Translations under genes and position numbers: made by a program
Part shown: one piece after another, positions 17,266-26,281 of the stretch
Numbering within the stretch: the stretch's first letter is position 1
Layout of the letters: every line of letters begins with the position of its first letter
The notes under the pieces: model-generated
The model's input: only the letters and a program-made list of their open reading frames with translations
Databases searched by the model: none
Told to the model about the DNA's origin: nothing
Assembly: GCF_039538365.1 (NCBI RefSeq)
Contig: NZ_BAABCA010000004.1
Location: 124,001 to 188,000, forward strand
From: Postechiella marina
Lineage (GTDB): Bacteria; Bacteroidota; Bacteroidia; Flavobacteriales; Flavobacteriaceae
Direction of reading: 5' to 3'
Length of the DNA stretch: 64,000 nucleotides

Positions 17266-18594
17266 CTACCTCATCCCTTTCATCATCTGCATCATCTTTT
17301 TACCTCCACCGCCTTGCATCATCTTCATCATTTTGCTCATTTGGTTAAATTGCTTTAAAAGTTGATTAACTTGCTGTACAGATGTTCCAGATCCTTTACC
17401 TATGCGTTTTTTTCTACTTGCATTTATAACAGAAGGGTTTGTTCTTTCTAAGGGCGTCATTGAGTGAATAATAGCTTCAATACCCTTAAAAGCATCGTCA
17501 TCAATATCTACATCTTTCAACATTTTTCCTGCTCCGGGAATCATTCCCATAAGGTCCTTCATGTTACCCATTTTCTTAATTTGCTGAATTTGCTTTAAGA
17601 AATCGTCGAAACCAAATTGATTTTTAGCTATTTTCTTTTGAAGTTTTCTAGCCTCTACTTCGTCAAATTGTTCTTGGGCACGTTCTACTAAAGATACAAC
17701 ATCTCCCATTCCAAGAATACGATCTGCCATACGTGATGGGTAGAAAACATCGATAGCTTCCATTTTCTCGCCAGTACCAATAAATTTAATTGGTTTGTCT
17801 ACTACAGATTTAATTGATATTGCAGCACCACCTCTGGTATCTCCATCTAATTTAGTAAGAATTACACCATCAAAATTTAAAATATCGTTAAAGGCTTTAG
17901 CTGTGTTTACTGCATCTTGCCCTGTCATAGAATCTACAACAAATAATGTTTCTTGTGGTTTTATGGCTTTATGAATGTTCGATATTTCGGTCATCATGGC
18001 CTCGTCTACTGCTAAACGACCAGCGGTATCTATAATAACAACGTTATGTCCGTTTGCTTTTGCATGTGCTATACCTGCTTGCGATATTGCAACAGGATCT
18101 GTGTTACCTCTATCACTAAAAACTTCTACTCCTATTTGTTCTCCAACTACGTGTAATTGATCTACCGCTGCTGGACGATAAACATCACAAGCTACCAATA
18201 AAGGCTTTTTTGTTTTTTTGTTTTTAAGATAGTTAGCTAATTTACCAGAAAATGTGGTTTTACCAGACCCCTGTAAACCAGACATTAATATAACACTTGG
18301 CGCACCAGAAAGGTTTATACCTTCTACATCGCCTCCCATTAATTCGGTTAATTCGTCTTTAACGATTTTAACCATAAGTTGTCCTGGCTGTAATGTAGTT
18401 AATACATCTTGGCCAAGCGCTTTTTCTTTAACTCGGGTTGTAAAACTTTTAGCTATTTTAAAGTTAACATCGGCATCTAGTAATGCTCTACGCACTTCTT
18501 TTAAGGTTTCGGCAACGTTTACTTCTGTAATACTTCCGTGCCCTTTTAAAACGTGTAACGCCTTATCTAACTTATCGCTTAAATTATTAAACAT
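17266..18594 (-). CDS. ffh: Signal recognition particle protein Ffh
   Basis: 442 residues. Ffh with 4.5S RNA brings nascent membrane proteins to the translocon. The N-domain is followed by the GTPase G domain: GLQGSGKTTFSGKLA (G1), DTAGRLAVDE (G3), TKLDGDTRGGAA (G4). The C-terminal M domain is very rich in Met and Gly (MMKMMQGGGGKKMMQMM), the signal-sequence and RNA-binding part. The start is supported by a TAAATTTG promoter element 26 bases upstream. Confidence 0.97.
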   Translation of the reverse strand: MFNNLSDKLDKALHVLKGHGSITEVNVAETLKEVRRALLDADVNFKIAKSFTTRVKEKALGQDVLTTLQPGQLMVKIVKDELTELMGGDVEGINLSGAPSVILMSGLQGSGKTTFSGKLANYLKNKKTKKPLLVACDVYRPAAVDQLHVVGEQIGVEVFSDRGNTDPVAISQAGIAHAKANGHNVVIIDTAGRLAVDEAMMTEISNIHKAIKPQETLFVVDSMTGQDAVNTAKAFNDILNFDGVILTKLDGDTRGGAAISIKSVVDKPIKFIGTGEKMEAIDVFYPSRMADRILGMGDVVSLVERAQEQFDEVEARKLQKKIAKNQFGFDDFLKQIQQIKKMGNMKDLMGMIPGAGKMLKDVDIDDDAFKGIEAIIHSMTPLERTNPSVINASRKKRIGKGSGTSVQQVNQLLKQFNQMSKMMKMMQGGGGKKMMQMMKGMR

Positions 18595-18619
18595 AGTTTT
18601 ATTGAAATTTTAAGAAATG

Positions 18620-18627
18620 CAAATTTA
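18620..18627 (-). promoter_or_regulatory. Promoter -7 element of ffh
   Basis: TAAATTTG on the reverse strand matches TAnnTTTG, 26 bases before the ffh ATG. The expected TTTG box at 19 bases is not present. Confidence 0.45.
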
Positions 18628-18675
18628 GTGATTTGAAGTGTATTATAGAAGTATAGCATTATAAAAAATGTAAAC

Positions 18676-18714
18676 AAAAAAAGAGCTGTTAAAACATTTA
18701 TTTTAACAGCTCTT
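18676..18714 (-). terminator. Terminator of the modular lipoprotein gene
   Basis: A perfect 14-base stem (AAGAGCTGTTAAAA with its complement, six-base loop). On the reverse strand it is followed by a run of seven U. It separates the lipoprotein gene from ffh downstream on the same strand. Confidence 0.85.
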
Positions 18715-18784
18715 ATAAAGGCTACTTTGCTTAATAATTAACCTAACAAACCAAAAAGATATAAAGACACCTTTTATTTATACG

Positions 18785-20569
18785 CTACCAATTATTAATT
18801 TCGAGTACTAAAATTCGTTCTATAGTTCCATTATCGTTATAATCTCTTAGTTCTATTCTGTCTTGAGAAACCGCGTTTATTTTCCATCTGTGGTTAAGGT
18901 TGTTAAAAGGTGAGTTATTTTTAAAGTTAAGCCCTAAAAACAAATCTGCGCTTCTGTAAGCTAGCCAAGAGCCTGTGTAAGACACATTATTTGGCACCTC
19001 GTTGTGGTATACATTTACGCTACCTGTTTCAGAAAAAGTTAAAGTATAAGATTGGAACTCATCCTTTTGTTGGGTATCTCCGTCTATATACGAAGTGACT
19101 ATCCAGTCTCCATCCCAACCTGCTCCCCAAGAAGATGTAAGAATAGTTTCTATATCGTTTAAATCTTGGTCTTCTCCTACGCAGTGGCGTTCTAAAGTCA
19201 ATTTATTATCAGCGTTAGCTAACTTAATTAAATCATCATCTAAAAATGTTATAGCCCATTCTAGTTTTAAATTAGGTCTTTCGTCTATAGTTACTTGTAA
19301 AATAAAGCTGTTATTTATTGACTCTATTTGGTAAGTACCATCTACTAAATCGCCATTTACCTTTAATTTAACAACGCTATTTTCTAAAAATTTTAATGGC
19401 TCTCCAATGTATTGCTTATCGTTCTCGGTACCATTTACTGTTAATCTTGCAACACGCCACAAGCATTCTTGCAAAACATTTTCTATATATTCTTTGGTAT
19501 AATCTACAACAACATCACAATTCTTCTTTAATAAAATTTTATTTCCTCCAACTTGGAAAAACTTAATCGATTCTTTCCCTAAATCGTATACAAACCATTC
19601 TAATGTAAAATCTGCTAGATTGTCAAACTCTAGCTTTATTAAAGCTCCATTATCTGTTACTCGAGTAGACCAACTCCCCGTTAATAATTCGCCCTCTTTA
19701 GACCTCATTTTCAACACATTATTATCTATAAATTTAATAGTATATTGCTTATAAGTATCTCCTAAATCTTCTTCGTTTCTTTTAAATTCATAAACAACCC
19801 AAGGGCATAACTTTAAATAGGTGTCTAAACTTTCTTTAGTAAAATCGTCGTCGTGGTAGTTGTTATCATCATCCTCATCACAGTTATCTTTAGCTTCATT
19901 AATTACATTTTCTAAAGCATTATTGTTGTTCACTTCTACTAAAGAACCGTCTGCAAGCTTCATAGTTACAGGAAAATTAAGACTTGCAAAAACTTCTTCA
20001 TTTCTTACACGTTTTATAAAACGATATAATGCTCTGTCGTTTTCTATCGTAATTGTATTTATAACCTGAAAATCGGGATTGTATATTGCAAAAGAAATAG
20101 GGTATTGAAAGTCTATACATTCTATATCATCATCTTCTTCGTTTTCATCATGGCAACCTGCTACTAAATCGTCTAAAGCTTGGCTATTTGAAATTACAAC
20201 CTCTTCGTGATTTGACAAGATAATGGTAATAGGAAAAATGATATCCAAAGTATCTTCATCATCTTCAAACTCATCATAAATAGACTCTATAAGTTTAAAG
20301 TCTTCTTCTGAATTTATAATAATATCAATATCCTTAATTATCACGGTAACTGGTAACTCTACAGACAAACAACTCGCTTGATCTATTATATTATCTTTAG
20401 AACCATCTTTTTTTGAAGTTGAACTAATTAGAGTTGTTAACATAGCATCGGGAGCTAAAGATTCTGACTCTACAGGCTCTGTTATTTCTATTTTTTCTTC
20501 TTGACAAGAATAAAATATTATAAAAGCAAAAAAAGGTAATAACATTACCAACTTTAATTTCTTTTTCAT
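18785..20569 (-). CDS. Modular repeat lipoprotein, likely surface exposed
   Basis: 594 residues. The lipobox FYSC gives lipidation at Cys22, followed by QEEK, an acidic patch like the flavobacterial surface-export signal. Residues 67-237 contain four imperfect repeats of 40-45 residues with a core like FPVTxxLxDG...V.N..AL, each tending to end in an acidic run (EDDED, EEDDD, DEDDD). Residues 245-592 hold three repeats of about 105-120 residues, each beginning with a helix-like TKE-type segment and a Trp (CPWVVYEF, CLWRVARL, SSWGAGWD) and continuing as a lipocalin-like beta meander with TGSW-type strands. The Asp/Glu runs suggest calcium binding. It is transcribed away from the sigma/FecR/TonB genes and may be its surface partner. 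No enzyme motif seen. Confidence 0.8.
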   Translation of the reverse strand: MKKKLKLVMLLPFFAFIIFYSCQEEKIEITEPVESESLAPDAMLTTLISSTSKKDGSKDNIIDQASCLSVELPVTVIIKDIDIIINSEEDFKLIESIYDEFEDDEDTLDIIFPITIILSNHEEVVISNSQALDDLVAGCHDENEEDDDIECIDFQYPISFAIYNPDFQVINTITIENDRALYRFIKRVRNEEVFASLNFPVTMKLADGSLVEVNNNNALENVINEAKDNCDEDDDNNYHDDDFTKESLDTYLKLCPWVVYEFKRNEEDLGDTYKQYTIKFIDNNVLKMRSKEGELLTGSWSTRVTDNGALIKLEFDNLADFTLEWFVYDLGKESIKFFQVGGNKILLKKNCDVVVDYTKEYIENVLQECLWRVARLTVNGTENDKQYIGEPLKFLENSVVKLKVNGDLVDGTYQIESINNSFILQVTIDERPNLKLEWAITFLDDDLIKLANADNKLTLERHCVGEDQDLNDIETILTSSWGAGWDGDWIVTSYIDGDTQQKDEFQSYTLTFSETGSVNVYHNEVPNNVSYTGSWLAYRSADLFLGLNFKNNSPFNNLNHRWKINAVSQDRIELRDYNDNGTIERILVLEINNW

Positions 20570-20719
20570 GACATTTAATATTTTTAGATTACTATTGCGG
20601 TTTTATATATTAAACATGATAACCTTAAAAACACCTACCCGCTTTTTCTTTTTTTTTAAATTAAAAAAAACCTAAGCTATAAAAAAATCTTACTTTTAGC
20701 CCTACCAATTACAAGATGT

Positions 20720-21235
20720 ATGAGTAAACCACTGCATAATAATATTTGCGAAGAACGCATTTTTTCATCCATATTTAAAAAGCATTCTAAAGATTTATAC
20801 CATTTTCTATACTACAAATTTGGTGATTCACTAAATCCTAAAGATAAAGTACAGGAAGCTTTTATTAAATTATGGCAAAATTGTGCAAAGGTATCTCCAG
20901 AAAAAGCAAAGAGTTTTGTTTTTACCGCTGCCAACAACTTAATGCTTAACGAGGCTGCGCACCAAAAAGTGGTTTTAAAACACCAAAAAACAAAACCAAA
21001 AACGTATACCAACGAAAGCCCTGAATTTTTAATGCAGGAAAGCGAGTATAACGACAAATTACAAAAAGCTTTGGCCAATTTAACAGATGCACAGCGTACT
21101 GCTTTTATGATGAATCGCGTTGAAGGAAAACGTTTTAAAGAAATTGCAGCTCTATTAAATATTTCTACTAAAGCTGTTGAAAAACGAATTTATGGGGCTT
21201 TAAAAAAATTAAGAGCCGATATTAAAGAGCTTTAA
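20720..21235 (+). CDS. ECF-type RNA polymerase sigma factor
   Basis: 171 residues. Region 2 is LYHFLYYKFGDSLNPKDKVQEAFIKLW (read in parts), region 4 is DAQRTAFMMNRVEGKRFKEIAALLNISTKAVEKRI (helix-turn-helix, in parts). Both sigma domains are present and there is no N-terminal region 1, as in extracytoplasmic function factors. It heads a cluster with FecR and an STN-bearing TonB receptor, the FecI-FecR-FecA arrangement, and so should be activated when the receptor binds its ligand. The target promoters are unknown; the divergent lipoprotein gene and the DUF1800 gene are candidates. Confidence 0.92.
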   Translation: MSKPLHNNICEERIFSSIFKKHSKDLYHFLYYKFGDSLNPKDKVQEAFIKLWQNCAKVSPEKAKSFVFTAANNLMLNEAAHQKVVLKHQKTKPKTYTNESPEFLMQESEYNDKLQKALANLTDAQRTAFMMNRVEGKRFKEIAALLNISTKAVEKRIYGALKKLRADIKEL

Positions 21236-21298
21236 TTAAAAAAAAACTCTAAGGGTAGGAAAAAATAAAAGTTAACTGTTATATAGTTGTATAATATT

Positions 21299-22195
21299 AT
21301 GAAACGAGAAGAATTAATAACGAAATGGTTAGATAACAATCTAAATAATGAAGAGTTTGAGGCTTTTAAAAACCTTGAAGACTATGAAGATTTAATAAAA
21401 TTAAACAGCTATTTGCAAACTTTTAAAGCAGATAGCTATAGTGTAGACAAAGCATTAAACAGCACCTTATCTGCTATTAAATCGACAAAAAAACAACCTA
21501 AACAGTGGTTAAAACCTTTATTAAAAATAGCAGCCATTCTAGCTATTTGCTTTGGTTTGTATTTTTATACAACAACTTTAAACACAACAATAAATACTGC
21601 TATTGCAGAGAAAACAGAAATAGAATTGCCAGATGCCTCTAGTGTATTGCTTAATGCAAAATCTATTTTAGCATTTAATAAAAATAACTGGAAAAACGAG
21701 CGTAATGTTACCTTACAAGGCGAAGCTTTTTTTAAAGTAGCAAAAGGCTCTAGCTTTAGTGTTATTACAAATGCAGGTATAGTTACTGTTTATGGCACAC
21801 AGTTTAATGTAAAACAAAGAGAAAATTATTTTGAAGTTATATGCTACGAAGGTTTAGTTGGAGTAACACACAATTCTCAAGAAACTAAATTAAAGCCTGG
21901 AGACAGTTTTTTAATTATAGACGGGAAAAAAATTGCTTTAGAAAAAGAAAATGCTTCAACACCTTCGTGGTTAAACAACCAGAGTAACTTTAAAAGTTTA
22001 CCATTTAAAACTGTTTTAGCAGAATTTGAACGCCAATACAACGTAACTTTTAGCCTTATAAACGTTAATAAAGAAGAACTTTTTACGGGGACTTTCCCTC
22101 ACGACGATATAGACAAAGCTTTAAAGTTAATTACATTGCCTTCGCAGTTAACATTTAGTAAAAACAAAAATTCTATTATTTTAAAACGTGAGTAG
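21299..22195 (+). CDS. FecR-family anti-sigma factor
   Basis: 298 residues from the ATG at 21299; a TTG four codons upstream is less likely. A cytosolic N-terminal part (1-70) would hold the sigma factor, one transmembrane helix follows (about 73-91, LLKIAAILAICFGLYFY), and the periplasmic part contains the FecR domain (IELPDASSVLLNAKS to KLKPGDSF) and a C-terminal DUF4974 domain (FKTVLAEFERQYNVTFSL, EELFTGTFPHDDIDKAL). It transmits receptor occupancy to the sigma factor. Its stop overlaps the receptor start by 8 bases. Confidence 0.92.
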   Translation: MKREELITKWLDNNLNNEEFEAFKNLEDYEDLIKLNSYLQTFKADSYSVDKALNSTLSAIKSTKKQPKQWLKPLLKIAAILAICFGLYFYTTTLNTTINTAIAEKTEIELPDASSVLLNAKSILAFNKNNWKNERNVTLQGEAFFKVAKGSSFSVITNAGIVTVYGTQFNVKQRENYFEVICYEGLVGVTHNSQETKLKPGDSFLIIDGKKIALEKENASTPSWLNNQSNFKSLPFKTVLAEFERQYNVTFSLINVNKEELFTGTFPHDDIDKALKLITLPSQLTFSKNKNSIILKRE

Positions 22196-24512
22196 TAAAG
22201 GTATTCTTTCTGTTTTTTTATTATTTTTTTTAAATACTTTAACGCTTAAAGCACAAAGTTTTCAAAAAGAAAAAAAATTACTTACTTCTGTTTTAAAAAC
22301 TTTAGAAAACAAGTATAATCTTAATTTTACTTATGCCGATTTAAATGTTAAAAACATAGAAATTACTCCGCCAAAAAGTAATTTACCTGTTAAAGAGGCG
22401 ATTCTTTTTTTACAGAAGGAAACCAAGCTAGATTTTGAAGTATTAGATGAGCGTTATATAGTAATAAAAAAAAGAAGAATAGCCAAAACAAAGTACTTAA
22501 CACAAAGGCTTGACGAGGTTATTGTTACCAATTATTTAACCTCTGGTATAACTAAATTAAACGATGGTAGCATTAATATTAAACCAGAGTCTTTTGGTAT
22601 TTTACCTGGTTTAATAGAGCCAGATGTGCTACAAACCATACAAGCGCTTCCAGGGGTTTTAAGTATAGACGAAACCGTATCTAATATTAATGTTCGCGGA
22701 GGTACTCACGACCAAAACTTACTGCTTTGGGATGGTATTAAAATGTATCATTCTGGGCATTTCTTTGGTTTAATATCTGCCTTTAATCCGTATGTTACAA
22801 AATCCATAAACATCTATAAAAACGGAACTAGTTCTAAATATGGCGATGGTATTTCTAGTATAATCGATATGCGGTTACCAGATGCTATAGACAATACATT
22901 TAGTGCTGGAGCTGGTTTTAACTTAATTAATGCCGATGGTTTTGCTAAAATACCTCTCAATCATAATTCTGAATTACAAGTATCGCTACGTCGATCGCTT
23001 ACAGATTTAATTGAAACACCTACTTACAATCAATATTCTAAACGCGCTTTTCAAGACACCGAATTAACTAATTTTAATCAAAACGAAAATTTTTCGTTTC
23101 ATGATATTACACTTAAGTTTTTATATAACTTATCAAAAAAAGATAAATTAAGATTTCATTTTATAAATGCTAGTAATAATTTAGACTTTGAAGAACAATC
23201 TACAGTTAACGATAAAGAAGAAATATTAAACAGTAAATTGTCGCAACAAAATACTGCGCTAAGTTTTACCTATACCAGAGATTGGAACAAAAAACTCTCT
23301 ACTACAGCTCAAATTTATGTTTCTAACTACGACTTAGACGCCACAAATTTTGACATTACAAACAACCAACGCTTAATTCAAGAAAATGAAGTTTATGATG
23401 GCTCGGCTAAGCTAGAAATAAACTACACGCCTACTAACACATTAAAAATTGAAGGAGGCTATCAATTTACAGAAACAGGTATAAGTAACTTAGAAGACGT
23501 TAGTAGACCTATTTTTAGAAGCTTTATAAAACAAGTTGTAAGAAGTCATTCTGTTTATGCAGAAGGCTCTTTTTTACCAAAAAATGCAAATACAAATTTA
23601 AGATTTGGTACTAGAGTAAACTATATACAAAAACTAGATGCTTTACTAGTTGAACCACGTTTAAGCTTTAGTCAACGTTTTTTTAATTATTTTAAATTCC
23701 AATTATTAGCTGAGTTAAAAAGTCAGACAACATCACAAATTATAGATTTACAAAACGATTTTTTAGGTGTAGAAAAAAGACGTTGGGTACTATCTAACAA
23801 TAAAAACACCATTAATCCAGATATAGGAGAATCCTACATTCCTATTATAAAAAGCAAACAAATATCTACAGGTATAAGCTATAAAAAAAACAATTTATTA
23901 GTAAGCGTAGAAACTTATCTTAAAAATGTAGACGGTATAACTACACAAAGTCAAGGATTTCAAAATCAGTACCAATTTGTAAAAGCCATTGGCCAATATA
24001 AAATTAAAGGCATAGACTTTTTAATAAACAAACAGTTTAGTAACATACTTAGCACATGGTTAAGCTATTCTTACAGTAAAAGCAATTATAGTTTTAATAC
24101 TTTAAATAATGGAGACATTTTTCCTAACAATTCTGATATAAGACATGCCTTATCACTTTCGGGAGCCTATACCTATAACGACTTTAAGCTAGCATTAGGC
24201 TTAAATTGGCATTCTGGAAAACCTACAACATTACCCGATTATGAAGCCGGTTTTAGTGATGGAGTTATAACTTACCAAAAACCAAATACATCTAATTTAA
24301 ACGATTATTTAAGAACCGACTGTTCTGCAACTTATAGGTTCGATATTTCTAATAAAACCGATGCCATTATTGGTGCCTCTATTTGGAATCTTCTTGACAA
24401 AAAGAATATAATTAATACTTATTACACCTTAGATGCCAATAATAATATTACCAAAGTAGAAAATCAATCTTTAGGCATCACACCAAACGTAAGTTTTAGA
24501 CTACGATTTTAG
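22188..24512 (+). CDS. TonB-dependent receptor with N-terminal STN signalling domain
   Basis: 774 residues starting at GTG, the only start that retains the signal peptide (ILSVFLLFFLNTLTLKAQ). Residues about 30-97 form an STN/secretin domain, the part of FecA-type transducers that touches FecR. A plug domain follows (about 105-225, with QALPGVLSIDETVSNINVRG), then a 22-strand-type beta-barrel ending in an aromatic residue (SFRLRF). It should import or sense a ligand at the outer membrane and signal to the FecR protein. The ligand is unknown. It is translationally coupled to fecR by an 8-base overlap. Confidence 0.92.
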   Translation: MSSKGILSVFLLFFLNTLTLKAQSFQKEKKLLTSVLKTLENKYNLNFTYADLNVKNIEITPPKSNLPVKEAILFLQKETKLDFEVLDERYIVIKKRRIAKTKYLTQRLDEVIVTNYLTSGITKLNDGSINIKPESFGILPGLIEPDVLQTIQALPGVLSIDETVSNINVRGGTHDQNLLLWDGIKMYHSGHFFGLISAFNPYVTKSINIYKNGTSSKYGDGISSIIDMRLPDAIDNTFSAGAGFNLINADGFAKIPLNHNSELQVSLRRSLTDLIETPTYNQYSKRAFQDTELTNFNQNENFSFHDITLKFLYNLSKKDKLRFHFINASNNLDFEEQSTVNDKEEILNSKLSQQNTALSFTYTRDWNKKLSTTAQIYVSNYDLDATNFDITNNQRLIQENEVYDGSAKLEINYTPTNTLKIEGGYQFTETGISNLEDVSRPIFRSFIKQVVRSHSVYAEGSFLPKNANTNLRFGTRVNYIQKLDALLVEPRLSFSQRFFNYFKFQLLAELKSQTTSQIIDLQNDFLGVEKRRWVLSNNKNTINPDIGESYIPIIKSKQISTGISYKKNNLLVSVETYLKNVDGITTQSQGFQNQYQFVKAIGQYKIKGIDFLINKQFSNILSTWLSYSYSKSNYSFNTLNNGDIFPNNSDIRHALSLSGAYTYNDFKLALGLNWHSGKPTTLPDYEAGFSDGVITYQKPNTSNLNDYLRTDCSATYRFDISNKTDAIIGASIWNLLDKKNIINTYYTLDANNNITKVENQSLGITPNVSFRLRF

Positions 24513-24561
24513 ATAAAATACATCTTTTTTATGCTACAAATAATCCAATTAACTAATATAT

Positions 24562-24592
24562 TTTGATAACACACTGGTTTAGACTAATTTGT
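24562..24592 (+). promoter_or_regulatory. Weak candidate promoter before the DUF1800 gene
   Basis: TTTG (24562-24565), exactly 19 bases, then TAATTTGT (24585-24592), a loose match to TAnnTTTG. It lies 20 bases before the DUF1800 start. If real, the DUF1800/DUF1501 pair can be expressed apart from the receptor. Confidence 0.28.
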
Positions 24593-24611
24593 AACTAACA
24601 AAACTAAACGA

Positions 24612-26270
24612 ATGGCATCAATAAATCCTTTAAATGGTAAGTTAGGATTACGAAAAGCAAAACACCTATTACGCCGAGCAACATTTAATTATACCAAAGA
24701 GCAATTAGATATTTTTGCAAACATGACAGCTACAGAGGCTGTTAATAGCATAGCAACAAATCCTACTAATGTATTATCTGAACCATACGACCCTTTACCC
24801 ACAGACGCTCCAGATGGTTTCTGGACATCTTCAGGTCAACATCCAAACACCTTTTCTGGTTCTGGTAGAAAAAGATCTCATGTAACCGCATGGTGGTGGT
24901 ACAACGCCATAAACCAAGTAAGTTTAAAACATAAATTATCTTTTTTTCTCCATACAAGCTTTACAGTTGCCAAAGATTTAGGTGTTGGATATTCCGAGTT
25001 TTTTTACGACCATATTCGTCTGTTAGATTTTTATGCCTTAGGCAATATAAAAACCTTAGCAAAAAAAATTACACTAGATAACGCCATGCTAGATTATCTA
25101 GATAATACTCAGAATAATAAAAACAATCCTAACGAAAACTATGCAAGAGAATATTTAGAGCTTTTTACCATTTTAAAAGGAGAACAAATAGGAGAAGGCA
25201 ATTACACCAATTATACAGAAATAGATATACAGCAAGCTGCTAAAGTATTTTCTGGCTTTAAAAAACAATATGACAGAAATGGTAATATTGATGCAGACAC
25301 TAACTTACCTACAGGATACCTAAATATTTATCAACACGACACCAATAATAAAACTTTTAGCAGTGCTTTTGGCAATAAAGTTATTACAGGAAGAAACACA
25401 ACTACAGGTATATTCGAAGAATTAGATGATTTTGTAGACATGGTTTTTAATCAACCAGAAACAGCAAAAGCTTATTGCAGAAAACTATACCGATATTTTG
25501 TAAAAAGTAAATGGGATGCAACCATAGAAACAGATGTAATAGAACCCCTAGCAGAATTACTTATTGACAATAATTACGAAATTTTGCCAGTAGTAAAAAA
25601 GCTGTTAACAAGCGAGCATTTTTACGATATTGGAGATGGAAACGAAACCGATAATATTATTGGAGCACTAATAAAAAGTCCGCTACAATTACTTTCAGAA
25701 ATATTTTCAATATTTAGTGTATCATTTCCAGATCCTAAAACAGAGCCTTCTTTATTTTATAAAAACTTCTTTTTCTGGTTTATTCATGGCACCTATTTTA
25801 AAGCTGCTGGCATGGAGTTTTACAATCCAGATTCGGTTGCTGGGTATCCGCCATACTACCAAGAGCCTAATTTCGATCAAATTTGGTTTTCATCAAACAC
25901 CATTATTGGTAGGTATAAAATAATAGAAAGTTTAATAATTGGGCGTAATACAATTAATCCGAATGCAAAAATTTACACCAGTATAGATACTGTTGCTTTT
26001 ATAGAAGATAAAATAGCTATAGACATAGCAAAAGACCCAAATACTTTAGTTGTACAATTAGCAGAGTTACTATACCCCGAAAGTATCGATACAGACAGAG
26101 CAAATTATTTTAAACAGTTTTTAATTGAAGATTCTAATGATTATTACTGGTCTGGAGCATGGCAAAAATATATTAACACTCATAGCGAAGACGACAAACT
26201 TACTGTAAAAACCCGCTTAGATGCACTTATTATTGCCATGGTTAACGCAGCAGAATTTCAATTAATGTAA
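24612..26270 (+). CDS. DUF1800 family protein
   Basis: 552 residues. The opening KAKHLLRRATFNYTKEQL and the segments HFYDIGDGNETDNIIGALIKSP and NENYAREYLELFT are characteristic of DUF1800. No enzymatic activity is established for the family. DUF1800 proteins are very often encoded beside a DUF1501 protein, as here (11 bases apart), and the two probably work as a pair. There is no Sec signal peptide, Tat motif or lipobox at its N-terminus, although its partner is clearly exported. It may travel with the partner. Confidence 0.9.
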   Translation: MASINPLNGKLGLRKAKHLLRRATFNYTKEQLDIFANMTATEAVNSIATNPTNVLSEPYDPLPTDAPDGFWTSSGQHPNTFSGSGRKRSHVTAWWWYNAINQVSLKHKLSFFLHTSFTVAKDLGVGYSEFFYDHIRLLDFYALGNIKTLAKKITLDNAMLDYLDNTQNNKNNPNENYAREYLELFTILKGEQIGEGNYTNYTEIDIQQAAKVFSGFKKQYDRNGNIDADTNLPTGYLNIYQHDTNNKTFSSAFGNKVITGRNTTTGIFEELDDFVDMVFNQPETAKAYCRKLYRYFVKSKWDATIETDVIEPLAELLIDNNYEILPVVKKLLTSEHFYDIGDGNETDNIIGALIKSPLQLLSEIFSIFSVSFPDPKTEPSLFYKNFFFWFIHGTYFKAAGMEFYNPDSVAGYPPYYQEPNFDQIWFSSNTIIGRYKIIESLIIGRNTINPNAKIYTSIDTVAFIEDKIAIDIAKDPNTLVVQLAELLYPESIDTDRANYFKQFLIEDSNDYYWSGAWQKYINTHSEDDKLTVKTRLDALIIAMVNAAEFQLM

Positions 26271-26281
26271 GCTATTAAATT

